A stretch of 21,911 bases of DNA. Origin: CAZXEU01 sp964639665 (GTDB taxonomy: Bacteria; Bacteroidota; Rhodothermia; Rhodothermales; Bin80). Positions 1-7,061 of the stretch are shown here, piece after piece. Made by a program: the position numbers and the translations under genes. The stretch spans positions 1-21,911 of the forward strand of contig CAZXEU010000116.1 in the NCBI GenBank assembly GCA_964639665.1, written 5' to 3'. Under the pieces are notes generated by a model. That model saw only the letters and a list, made by a program, of their open reading frames with translations, was not told the origin of the DNA and did no database searches. How positions within the stretch are numbered: the first letter of the stretch is position 1; each line of letters opens with the position of its first letter.

Positions 1-884
1 GCTTCGGCCTGGGCGAAGTCCGTGTTGACGGTAAGGTCCAGCGTAATGTCATTGGTGAGGCCATACTTGAGGTCCACACCCGCCTGCAGACTGCGCTCGG
101 CGCGAGCGCCGCCGGTTACATCCTGCGCCCCAAGGCCAAAGGGCGTGATGTATACAGGATTGCGCGGCCGAATGCCGGTAAGGACGATTTTCTTGGCCAG
201 GGAGGGTTTGAGGAATGCCCAGTCGGCAATCGACGGCACGGGCGGATACACGACCCGCTCGGTCTTGCGCGCCACCTTCCGCTGCAGTGTGATGCCCATT
301 ATGACCTCTCCTTCCCGGTCCTGAAAACGCAGGCTGGAGAACGGCACCCGCATTTCCGCGAACCAGCCCTCGGCTGTAATCACGGTCTCGACATCCCAGA
401 AGGTATTGAAGTCTCCGTTTATCCAGCCGCCGGAGGCGATGCCGCCGCCGCTGGCATCGTTGGAGATGGCGGCATCCTTGCGGATGCCTTCCGGTGTCGT
501 CGTAAACAGGACGGCCGTCTCGTTGTCGTTGAAGGTGTCGAGAAGAATCTCAAAGTGATCATCGCCGCTGAGACGATCCCGGTACAGCGTATTGGCCCGT
601 ATCCCGTCCGGGTTGCTGTCGAAGGCGCGCAGCGCAAAGTAGATATGGTCGTGGTCGTAGGCCACGAGGAATTCCGTGCGCTCGGTGGCGGCAGCGCCGT
701 TGTCCGGCTCATACTGGACAGGAATCCAGGGCGCGACGCCGTCCCAGGCCGGCTCGTCGCTCATGCCGTCGATGTGAACGGGCCCGTTTATCTGCGCCAG
801 TACGAGAGGTGCACCGTCCTGGGCGCCCGCCAGGAGCGGGAGGACGCCGGTGAGCAGCGAGGCAACCGCTATTCTGTACTTCAT
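1..884 (-). CDS. Secreted CBM9-like / DUF5916 protein, N-terminal part (runs off the left edge)
   Basis: About 294 residues are visible. The start ATG is at 884-882 and the frame stays open to base 1, so the C-terminus is missing. Residues 1-21 form a Sec signal peptide (basic MKYR, hydrophobic core, AGA before Q22). A carbohydrate-binding-module-9-like domain follows: the family-type D39-G-M-S-D43-E-P-A-W47 motif, a YDHDHIYFAL strand near residue 75, and WDVETVI and WFAEMRVPFSSL around 145-175. From about residue 230 the text (YITPFGLG, KYGLTNDITLDLTVNTDFAQ) matches the start of the DUF5916 domain, which in this family normally reads like NPDFxQVE at this point. Known full-length members are roughly 700-900 residues, envelope-associated and of unknown biochemical function. 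The gene is divergent from the tRNA nucleotidyltransferase gene, with 215 bp between them. The family call is by motif recognition; ligand and role are unknown. Confidence 0.82.
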   Translation of the reverse strand, partial: MKYRIAVASLLTGVLPLLAGAQDGAPLVLAQINGPVHIDGMSDEPAWDGVAPWIPVQYEPDNGAAATERTEFLVAYDHDHIYFALRAFDSNPDGIRANTLYRDRLSGDDHFEILLDTFNDNETAVLFTTTPEGIRKDAAISNDASGGGIASGGWINGDFNTFWDVETVITAEGWFAEMRVPFSSLRFQDREGEVIMGITLQRKVARKTERVVYPPVPSIADWAFLKPSLAKKIVLTGIRPRNPVYITPFGLGAQDVTGGARAERSLQAGVDLKYGLTNDITLDLTVNTDFAQAE

Positions 885-1099
885 CGGATCACCGTGCAGG
901 AAACGGTCCGGGCGACAGTATCCGGACGTCAGCAGCTAGCGGGACAGCGATGAGCTCTCGCATGGCATGCACTCGTCACGGCAAGCCTAAAGTACGCTTC
1001 GGCGGCCATTAAAGAAGAAAGCGGCTGCGCCCCTCGCATGCCAGGGAGAACGCCGGTGCCGCGGCAGCGTTTTGTAGGGCGATTGCAACTGCCGGCCCT
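885..1099. promoter_or_regulatory. Divergent intergenic region carrying both upstream regions
   Basis: This 215-bp stretch separates two divergently transcribed genes, so it should hold a promoter for each. On the minus strand, TACTTTAG (994-987) resembles the Bacteroidota -7 element TAnnTTTG. A TTC lies 19 bases further upstream where TTG would be expected. This would place transcription about 100 bases before the left-hand gene. No clear plus-strand promoter was recognised. The tRNA nucleotidyltransferase start at 1100 is not preceded by a purine-rich ribosome-binding site. Confidence 0.3.
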
Positions 1100-2749
1100 A
1101 TGCACGGAACCATTGCCGATATCGCCACCAGGACTCCGCATGCTCCATTGCTGCGGAAGGTGGGCTCGCTGGCCGAAGAGCGCGGCATTGAGGTCTATGC
1201 CGTCGGCGGCCTGGTCCGGGACATGTTGCTCGGCCGCGATTGGACCCAGGACCTGGATTTCCTCACGGTTGGCCAGGGCACGGGTATTCGGCTGGCGCGC
1301 ATTGCGGCCCGTGCAATGGGTGGAAGCACCGTGCACGTGTATGAGAAGTTCGGTACCGCCGCCATCCGGGTTCCGCGGGCAGAGGGTTCCCCGGTGCTGG
1401 AATTTGTCGCGGCGCGGCGCGAGAGCTACCGCCGGCACTCTCGCAAGCCGGTGGTCGAGAACGGTACGCTGGAGGACGACCTGCTGAGGCGCGACTTCAC
1501 GGCCAATGCCATGGCCATGCATCTGGCCCGCGAACGGTTTGGAGATCTGATTGACCCGCACGACGGCAGGCGAGACATCGAACGCCGGGTGCTCAGGACG
1601 CCGCGGCCGCCCGGGCAGACGTTCGCGGACGATCCGTTGCGCATGGTCCGCGCGGCCAGGTTTGTGGCCCAGCTCGATTTTGCCATTGATGCGGACGTAC
1701 AGCAGGCCATGCGCGCGGAAATGCATCGCACCAGGATTGTCAGCCAGGAGCGCATCACCGAAGAGCTGGAGAAGATGATGCGCACGCGCGCGCCTGCGGC
1801 GGGATGGCGCTGCCTGGACGAGACCGCACTGCTGCCGCATGTGCTGCCCGAGCTTGCCGCTCTAAAGGGAGTGGAGACCGTCCGCGGACGCGCGCACAAG
1901 GACAACTTCTACCACACGCTCACCGTGCTCGACAACGTCGCGCAGGCGACCCGGAAGCTCGAAGAGGAGCGGGATTACTGGCTCCGCTGGGCGGCATTGC
2001 TGCACGATATCGCCAAGCCTCGGGTAAAGCGGTTTGTACGGGGCACGGGCTGGACCTTTCATGGACACGAGGATGTTGGCTCGCGCATGGTGCCGAAGCT
2101 GTTCCGCCGGCTCAGGCTGCCACTGGATGAGCGGATGGAATTCGTGCGGAAGCTCGTGGCCCTTCACCACCGCCCCGTGGCGCTCGTGGACGATACGGTC
2201 AGCGACTCCGCGGTCCGGCGCCTGCTCTTTGATGCGGGCGATGACCTGGATTATCTGATGATGCTGGTGCGCGCGGACATTACTTCACGCAATCCGCACC
2301 GGGTCAGGCGCTACGTCCGCGCGTTTGACGAAGTGGAAGAGAAATTTGCAGAAGTGGAGGCAAAGGACCACCTTCGCAATTTCCAGCCGCCCGTGGACGG
2401 AAACGAAATCATGCAGGTAATCGGCATCAGCGAAGGCATTGCCGTAGGCATCATAAAGGATACGATCCGGGAAGCCATTCTGGAGGGTGAGATCCCCAAC
2501 GAGCACGGCCCCGCATCTGATTTGATGATGCAAATCAAGGACGAAGCACTGCGCCGGGGCGAGCTGTTCGACGAGTTTGCTCGCGGCCTGCACCGCAGTG
2601 AGCGCAGGGCGATGGGTGCCATCAAGGAGGAACTATTCCGGGGAGATGTGCCCGCGGATCCAGCCAAGGCGCGCATGTACCTTACGGCAATAAAGGACCG
2701 GGCGCTGTCCCGGGAAGAAGAGGGTGGCCGGGCCTGCTTGGTCACGTAG
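1100..2749 (+). CDS. cca: CCA-adding / poly(A)-polymerase-type tRNA nucleotidyltransferase with HD domain
   Basis: A 549-residue class II nucleotidyltransferase of the family that builds or repairs the 3' CCA (or only its A) of tRNAs; bacterial poly(A) polymerase is a close relative. Visible motifs are GGLVRD (36-41) and the metal-binding DLD (51-53) of the nucleotidyltransferase fold. RRDFTANAM (130-138) is the second core motif, and DPLRMVRAARF is the template-like helix. An HD phosphohydrolase-type domain spans about 266-400, with H266, H272, the H302-D303 pair in LLHDIAKP, and LHHRPV. A GEIPNE motif (463-468) normally lies near the end of the family. About 80 further residues follow, making the protein longer than the usual 450-480. 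The ATG at 1100 suits the distance to the first motif. CCA- and A-adding enzymes cannot be separated by eye. The last 8 bp overlap the convergent gene. Confidence 0.9.
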   Translation: MHGTIADIATRTPHAPLLRKVGSLAEERGIEVYAVGGLVRDMLLGRDWTQDLDFLTVGQGTGIRLARIAARAMGGSTVHVYEKFGTAAIRVPRAEGSPVLEFVAARRESYRRHSRKPVVENGTLEDDLLRRDFTANAMAMHLARERFGDLIDPHDGRRDIERRVLRTPRPPGQTFADDPLRMVRAARFVAQLDFAIDADVQQAMRAEMHRTRIVSQERITEELEKMMRTRAPAAGWRCLDETALLPHVLPELAALKGVETVRGRAHKDNFYHTLTVLDNVAQATRKLEEERDYWLRWAALLHDIAKPRVKRFVRGTGWTFHGHEDVGSRMVPKLFRRLRLPLDERMEFVRKLVALHHRPVALVDDTVSDSAVRRLLFDAGDDLDYLMMLVRADITSRNPHRVRRYVRAFDEVEEKFAEVEAKDHLRNFQPPVDGNEIMQVIGISEGIAVGIIKDTIREAILEGEIPNEHGPASDLMMQIKDEALRRGELFDEFARGLHRSERRAMGAIKEELFRGDVPADPAKARMYLTAIKDRALSREEEGGRACLVT

Positions 2750-3548
2750 GCCGTACGTCCCAGGTCAACATCTGCTCAATTGTTGCGTAATCCTCTTCAC
2801 CTTCAGGATCGGTGAAGGAGTAATCCCCCAGTGTTGTCCGCTGGATAGGGCCCAGGCGCTTCCATAGCATTCCCTCCTGATCCATGAATTCCTGCGGGAA
2901 CGGACTGCGCACACGGTAAGACGGATGGTAGGACCTGTAGGTGATGTGAGCCTGGTGAAGGGCCGCTCTGCGTGCACCGGGCCTGGTCGTGCTCTTGCCC
3001 GCCACCCGAAAAGGCGAAACGGTAATCGATGCCTGCACGTACCCGTCTTCCAGATCCGTGTATTCCGGGCGCATCACTTCGAATTCCTCGGGATGCGGAT
3101 AAGCGCTGCGCTCGTTCGTATCTGGCATGTCTTGCCTGCGTATTGGGGGCTCCATACAACGAACGATGCTGCGCCAGGATTCAGCATGCAAGCGGAGCTG
3201 CTGTCTCCAGCTTTTGCACATGGAATGCGTTAGCTCGTGGATAAGATGTTGGCTGAATGTGGGCCTTGACGTACACTTGCAATAACGGCGATTGGGTATA
3301 TGAGTGCGGTTCTGAAGGAAAGCGGCCACGCCCGGCGCCCGTTTCTTAACGGACAGTCGATTCCCCCAGTAGTCATATTGTGGGCCGTTTTGGGCGCCGA
3401 ATTTGGGGATCAGTCCCCACAACTGGGGCATTTCATACTCATATATGGCGAGTATGGCTATCCAATTCCCCACAAGTGTAGACCAGAGGGACTCCGGATT
3501 GCGGGCCTGGGACATGACTTGCCAGGTCGCTTCGCTTTGCACTTGCAT
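2742..3548 (-). CDS. Putative SprT-like zinc metallopeptidase
   Basis: A 268-residue open frame. Residues 104-108 read HELTH, a canonical HEXXH zinc-peptidase motif. A third histidine, H121, follows 12 residues later in HAESW; SprT-family proteins have HEXXH, about a dozen residues, then HxxxW. The stretch before it (YDYWGNRLSVKK, a Gly-containing strand, then TSRPTFSQHLI) is compatible with the SprT core. The C-terminal half (about 140-268) was not recognised. SprT-like proteins include DNA-protein-crosslink proteases and many phage or mobile-element proteins; the substrate here is unknown. The ATG at 3548 is the earliest possible start, because a stop lies six codons upstream; M12 or M40 are alternatives. 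No ribosome-binding site is seen. The 5' third is clearly AT-richer than its neighbours, which suggests acquisition. No transmembrane segment or signal peptide is evident. It converges with the tRNA nucleotidyltransferase gene. Confidence 0.55.
   Translation of the reverse strand: MQVQSEATWQVMSQARNPESLWSTLVGNWIAILAIYEYEMPQLWGLIPKFGAQNGPQYDYWGNRLSVKKRAPGVAAFLQNRTHIPNRRYCKCTSRPTFSQHLIHELTHSMCKSWRQQLRLHAESWRSIVRCMEPPIRRQDMPDTNERSAYPHPEEFEVMRPEYTDLEDGYVQASITVSPFRVAGKSTTRPGARRAALHQAHITYRSYHPSYRVRSPFPQEFMDQEGMLWKRLGPIQRTTLGDYSFTDPEGEEDYATIEQMLTWDVRPT
3274..3292 (+). repeat. Imperfect direct repeat, copy 1 (inside the metallopeptidase gene)
   Basis: The sequence CACTTGCAATAACGGCGAT (19 bp) recurs at 3540-3557 with a single A deleted. 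This copy encodes part of RRYCKC just before the HEXXH region of the minus-strand gene. Confidence 0.6.
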
Positions 3549-3557
3549 AACGGCGAT
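3540..3557 (+). repeat. Imperfect direct repeat, copy 2 (over the metallopeptidase start codon)
   Basis: CACTTGCATAACGGCGAT (18 bp) matches copy 1 at 3274-3292 apart from one missing A. It contains the putative start codon of the minus-strand gene (3548-3546). The spacing between copies is 266 bp, and the indel puts the two copies in different reading frames. Confidence 0.6.
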
Positions 3558-3571
3558 ACAAGTACTTTATT
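3543..3571 (+). promoter_or_regulatory. Weak promoter-like element for nrdJ
   Basis: TTGCAT (3543-3548), a 17-bp spacer and TTTATT (3566-3571) give a poor sigma-70-like match. The same place contains TACTTTAT, which resembles the Bacteroidota -7 element. It lies about 30 bases before the nrdJ start, in a locally AT-rich stretch, and overlaps the 5' end of the divergent metallopeptidase gene. Confidence 0.3.
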
Positions 3572-3584
3572 AGAGTGACACTCT
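3572..3584. promoter_or_regulatory. 13-bp palindrome between promoter and nrdJ start, possible operator
   Basis: AGAGTG-A-CACTCT is a perfect 6+6 inverted repeat around one central base. It sits just after the candidate -10 element and 15 bp before the nrdJ start, where a repressor site would be expected. It does not resemble the ACACTATATATTGT-like NrdR box, so the binding protein, if any, is unknown. Confidence 0.35.
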
Positions 3585-3599
3585 GCCCGGTTTCGTAAA

Positions 3600-6500
3600 A
3601 TGATGCCGGGCTGTCGCCCAATGGAGCCAAAGACGAGCGAAATCATGGAAAAAGGCCAGACAGTGGCAGCAGCCACAACCCCGTCCACAGCAATGGCTGG
3701 CGGACTCTTCGCCGATGAAACCGCGGAAGGGCAGCCCGACGTTACGCGGGGTCTGGCCATCAAGCGCGTCTTCTCCACAGAGGGCGAGAACGCCCTTGAT
3801 TCCGTTGAATGGCAACAGCGCGATGCCGCAATAAGGAATCCGGCCGGGGAGGCGGTCTTCGAGCAGGAGGGCGTGGAGTTTCCGGGAAGCTGGAGCCAGC
3901 TCGCCACCAACGTCGTGGCCTCGAAGTACTTCTATGGCGATCTGGCGCAAGCACATCTGGATCCGGATGTCGGCGGACGGGAGCGTTCACTGCGGCAACT
4001 GATCCACCGGGTTACGCGAACCATCGCCGACTGGGGCACAAACCAGGGCTACTTCGCCAGCGCTGAGGATGGTGAGTGCTTCTTCAATGAGCTGACCTGG
4101 CTGTGCACGAATCAGTACGGCAGTTTCAATTCACCCGTATGGTTCAACGTCGGCCTGCATACCAGGTACGGCATTCGGGATACCGGCGGCAAGACCATCC
4201 ACGCGTGGGACGAAGGAAGCAAGTCTGTCGTCACAGTGGATCCGTACGAGCGGCCGCAAGCTTCGGCGTGCTTCATCATTTCCATTGAGGATTCGATTGA
4301 CAACATCTGGCAGCTCATGGCGGAGAGCGCGCGGCTGTTCAAGTTCGGCTCGGGCGTGGGTGCAGACTGGTCGCCGCTCCGATCGAGTTCGGAAAAGCTG
4401 TCGGGAGGCGGGCAGCCCAGCGGGCCGGTCAGCTTCATGCGCGTGCAGGACGCCACGGGAGGCACCATCAAGAGCGGAGGAAAGACCCGCCGGGCTGCCA
4501 TCATGCAGACGCTGAAGATCTGGCACCCGGATGTAGCGGAGTTCATCGACGCGAAGCAGGCGGAAGAGCGCAAGGCCTGGGCTCTCATCGAACAGGGATA
4601 TGACGGCAGCTTCAATGGCCCGGCCTACGGTTCGGTGGCCTTCCAGAATGTCAACCAGTCTGTACGCGTGACCGACGAATTCATGGATGCGGCCGAGCGC
4701 AAGGACAGCTTCGCCCTGCGTTCCGTGACCACGGGAGAGACGGTCAGGCACGAGCAGGCGGATGTTCTGCTGCGCCAGGTGGCGGAGGGTACGCACGTAT
4801 GCGGTGATCCGGGCATGCAGTATGAGGATACCATCCAGAAATGGCACACCTGCAGCGGTACCGGTCCCATCAACTCGAGCAATCCCTGCTCCGAGTACAT
4901 GTTTCTGGATAATTCGGCCTGCAATCTTGCAAGTCTCAACCTGCGCAAGTTCCAGACGGAGGACGGCAACTTCGACGTGGAGCGCTTCCGCGCTGCCACG
5001 CGCATCTTTATCACGGCGATGGAGATCCTGGTCGACAACGCGGGGTACCCCAGCGAGCAGATCGCCCTGAACAGCCACAAGTACCGGCCGCTGGGCCTGG
5101 GCTTCGCCAACCTGGGTGCGCTGCTCATGTCGATGGGCCTGCCCTATGACAGCGACGAAGGACGTGCGGTGGCGGGCGCCATCATGGCCATCGAGCACTG
5201 TGAGGCTTACGCCCGAAGCGCAGAAATAGCGGCCAATCCCCGCATCGGTCCCTTTGACGGATACGCGGCCAACAGCGATTCCATGCTGAACGTCATGCGC
5301 ATGCATCGCGACAGTGCGCTCGAAATCGACGCCAGCTGCCCCGCATATCTCAAGACGGCGGCCGTCGAGTCTGCCGACAGAATGGTGGCGTTGGGCGAGC
5401 GGCACGGCTACAGGAATGCGCAGGCCACGGTGCTGGCGCCCACCGGTACCATTGCCTTCATGATGGATTGCGATACGACGGGAATCGAGCCGGATATCGC
5501 GCTGGTCAAGTACAAGCTGCTGGCCGGAAAGGGTGACGGGACGCTGAAGATCGTGAATCGAACGGTTCCGGAAGCGCTCGAAAAGCTCGGCTATGCTTCC
5601 GAGGCTGTGGAAGACATCCTGGCCTACGTGGACAAGATGGATACCATCGAGGGAGCTCCCGGACTCAGGGAAGAGCATCTTCCCGTATTTGACTGTGCAT
5701 TCAAGCCTTTCCAGGGGACCCGGAGCATTCATCACGCGGGCCACATCAAGATGATGGCGGCGTGCCAGCCGTTCGTATCGGGCGCGATCTCCAAGACGGT
5801 CAACATGCCGGAGGACGTAACCGTCGAGGAGATTGCAGATGCCTACCTGCAGGGCTGGAAGCTGGGCTTGAAGGCACTGGCCATTTACCGCGAGAATTCC
5901 AAGCGAAGCCAGCCGCTTGCGACTTCAGAAGGCGGTAACACGAAGGGGATTGCGACTGCGGCGACCAATGGCGAGGCGAAGGAAGCGCTTGAAGTGGTCG
6001 AACGGATCGTCTTCAAGCCCATCAGGAATCGATTGCCGGATGAGCGGCCTGCGCTCACGCACAAGTTCAGCATAGCGGGTCACGAAGGGTACCTGCACGT
6101 CGGATGCTATCCCGACACCGAGATGCCGGGTGAGATTTTCATCACGATGGCCAAGGAAGGCTCGACCATTTCCGGGTTGATGGATGCCTTCGCCACGAGC
6201 ATTTCCATAGCGCTGCAGTATGGTGTACCACTCTCGGACCTGTGCCAGAAGTTCAGCCACATGCGGTTTGAGCCAAGCGGATTCACGAACAACCGGTCGA
6301 TTCCGATGGCCAAGTCCATCATGGACTACATCTTCCGCTATCTCTCCCTGAAATTCATCGGCTCCGTGCAGCCGGACAAGGAAGAGGAAGACGTGGTTAC
6401 GGGAGTATCTCGCGTGGTCAACGAGAGCGGGCCGGCTGCCGATGAAGCGCAGATGTCGTTGCCATTTCAGGATGAATCGGTAGATGTGGGGCAGCTGCTT

Positions 6501-6680
6501 TCCGTCATGTCCGGCAAGGAAGAGCTCGCGGTAGCCGAGAATGCTGCGCTGTCTTCCGCGACTGCTGCCTATCAGAACCAGGAGGATGCGCCTCCGTGCG
6601 CCAATTGCGGTGCCATCACGGTGCGAAGCGGCGCGTGCTACGTGTGTACGCAGTGCGGCAGCTCCAACGGTTGCGGATAG
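3600..6680 (+). CDS. nrdJ: Class II (adenosylcobalamin-dependent) ribonucleoside-diphosphate reductase
   Basis: A 1026-residue cytosolic enzyme converting ribonucleotides to deoxyribonucleotides with a B12-generated thiyl radical, oxygen-independently and without an NrdB subunit. The first redox cysteine is C224 (SACFII). The glycine-rich GSGVGADWSPLRS follows. The catalytic loop is N428-P-C430-S-E432, and the partner cysteine is C441 (SACNLAS). PTGTIAFMMDCDTTGIEPD begins at residue 614 and is typical of the NrdJ lineage. The C-terminal tail carries C1000, C1003, C1013, C1016, C1019 and C1025 (CANCG, CTQCG, NGCG), a zinc-ribbon-like segment also seen in this family; redox recycling by it is family-based inference. 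There is no ATP-cone at the N-terminus. Starts at 3621 or 3645 are also possible, and none has a good ribosome-binding site. No cobalamin riboswitch was recognised upstream. The gene appears to be transcribed alone. Confidence 0.95.
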   Translation: MMPGCRPMEPKTSEIMEKGQTVAAATTPSTAMAGGLFADETAEGQPDVTRGLAIKRVFSTEGENALDSVEWQQRDAAIRNPAGEAVFEQEGVEFPGSWSQLATNVVASKYFYGDLAQAHLDPDVGGRERSLRQLIHRVTRTIADWGTNQGYFASAEDGECFFNELTWLCTNQYGSFNSPVWFNVGLHTRYGIRDTGGKTIHAWDEGSKSVVTVDPYERPQASACFIISIEDSIDNIWQLMAESARLFKFGSGVGADWSPLRSSSEKLSGGGQPSGPVSFMRVQDATGGTIKSGGKTRRAAIMQTLKIWHPDVAEFIDAKQAEERKAWALIEQGYDGSFNGPAYGSVAFQNVNQSVRVTDEFMDAAERKDSFALRSVTTGETVRHEQADVLLRQVAEGTHVCGDPGMQYEDTIQKWHTCSGTGPINSSNPCSEYMFLDNSACNLASLNLRKFQTEDGNFDVERFRAATRIFITAMEILVDNAGYPSEQIALNSHKYRPLGLGFANLGALLMSMGLPYDSDEGRAVAGAIMAIEHCEAYARSAEIAANPRIGPFDGYAANSDSMLNVMRMHRDSALEIDASCPAYLKTAAVESADRMVALGERHGYRNAQATVLAPTGTIAFMMDCDTTGIEPDIALVKYKLLAGKGDGTLKIVNRTVPEALEKLGYASEAVEDILAYVDKMDTIEGAPGLREEHLPVFDCAFKPFQGTRSIHHAGHIKMMAACQPFVSGAISKTVNMPEDVTVEEIADAYLQGWKLGLKALAIYRENSKRSQPLATSEGGNTKGIATAATNGEAKEALEVVERIVFKPIRNRLPDERPALTHKFSIAGHEGYLHVGCYPDTEMPGEIFITMAKEGSTISGLMDAFATSISIALQYGVPLSDLCQKFSHMRFEPSGFTNNRSIPMAKSIMDYIFRYLSLKFIGSVQPDKEEEDVVTGVSRVVNESGPAADEAQMSLPFQDESVDVGQLLSVMSGKEELAVAENAALSSATAAYQNQEDAPPCANCGAITVRSGACYVCTQCGSSNGCG

Positions 6681-7061
6681 CTACTTCCGGCCGCATGCCG
6701 GCTTGATTTCGGTCCAACAGGCGCGCGCGAGGCGCTGGTCGCCGGCCGTGCAGGTTCGGCCGCTACGCTGCAGTGGCCTCTGAGGCAAGCAGCATACGAG
6801 GATAATCGGGCAGCTCTTCCGGTTGCTGCAGCTAATTGGCCGTGCCGTGAGGGCTGAGCCGGGTGCCCGCGCCGTCGACCGGGGATACCAGCCACAAGCG
6901 CTTTCAGGGCCCAGTAAGGATTCACAAACCGGTCGCCGGGCGATGGGCCGTTTGAACCATGGGCATCGGATCACACGCCACAGACTCACTGCAACAGTAC
7001 ACCGGTTGACGGGCTGTTCAGAATTGTCTACGATATTGATGCCACTCTGCCACAGAATACC
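6681..7061. other. 381-bp intergenic region between nrdJ and the TonB-dependent receptor
   Basis: No convincing coding sequence or structural RNA was seen. The left end holds a small hairpin: CCGGC (6687-6691), a five-base loop, GCCGG (6697-6701), then TTGATTT. It could be a weak terminator for nrdJ but lacks a real T-run. The right end holds the receptor promoter at 7006-7034. The middle is GC-rich with nothing recognisable. Confidence 0.5.
7006..7034 (+). promoter_or_regulatory. Sigma-70-like promoter for the TonB-dependent receptor
   Basis: TTGACG (7006-7011, five of six matches to TTGACA), a 17-bp spacer and TACGAT (7029-7034, four of six matches to TATAAT) form the best promoter in the window. 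Transcription would start near 7041, giving a leader of only about 20 bases before the ATG at 7062, with no Shine-Dalgarno sequence. Confidence 0.55.

Noticed and set aside
1024..1045. A 22-bp intergenic similarity (19 of 22) between 1024-1045 and 16013-16034, around CCCTCGCATGCC
   Set aside because: About one such match is expected by chance in a window of this size when both strands are compared, and no third copy was noticed.
929..1840. A 303-codon minus-strand frame opposite the tRNA nucleotidyltransferase gene
   Set aside because: It is an antisense shadow of a gene with intact catalytic motifs; its own translation shows no recognisable features.
4131..5744. A 537-codon open frame antisense to nrdJ
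   Set aside because: It lies entirely within a strongly recognisable gene. Its translation is low-complexity, Arg/His/Val-rich and lacks any domain pattern, as expected for an antisense frame of a GC-rich gene.
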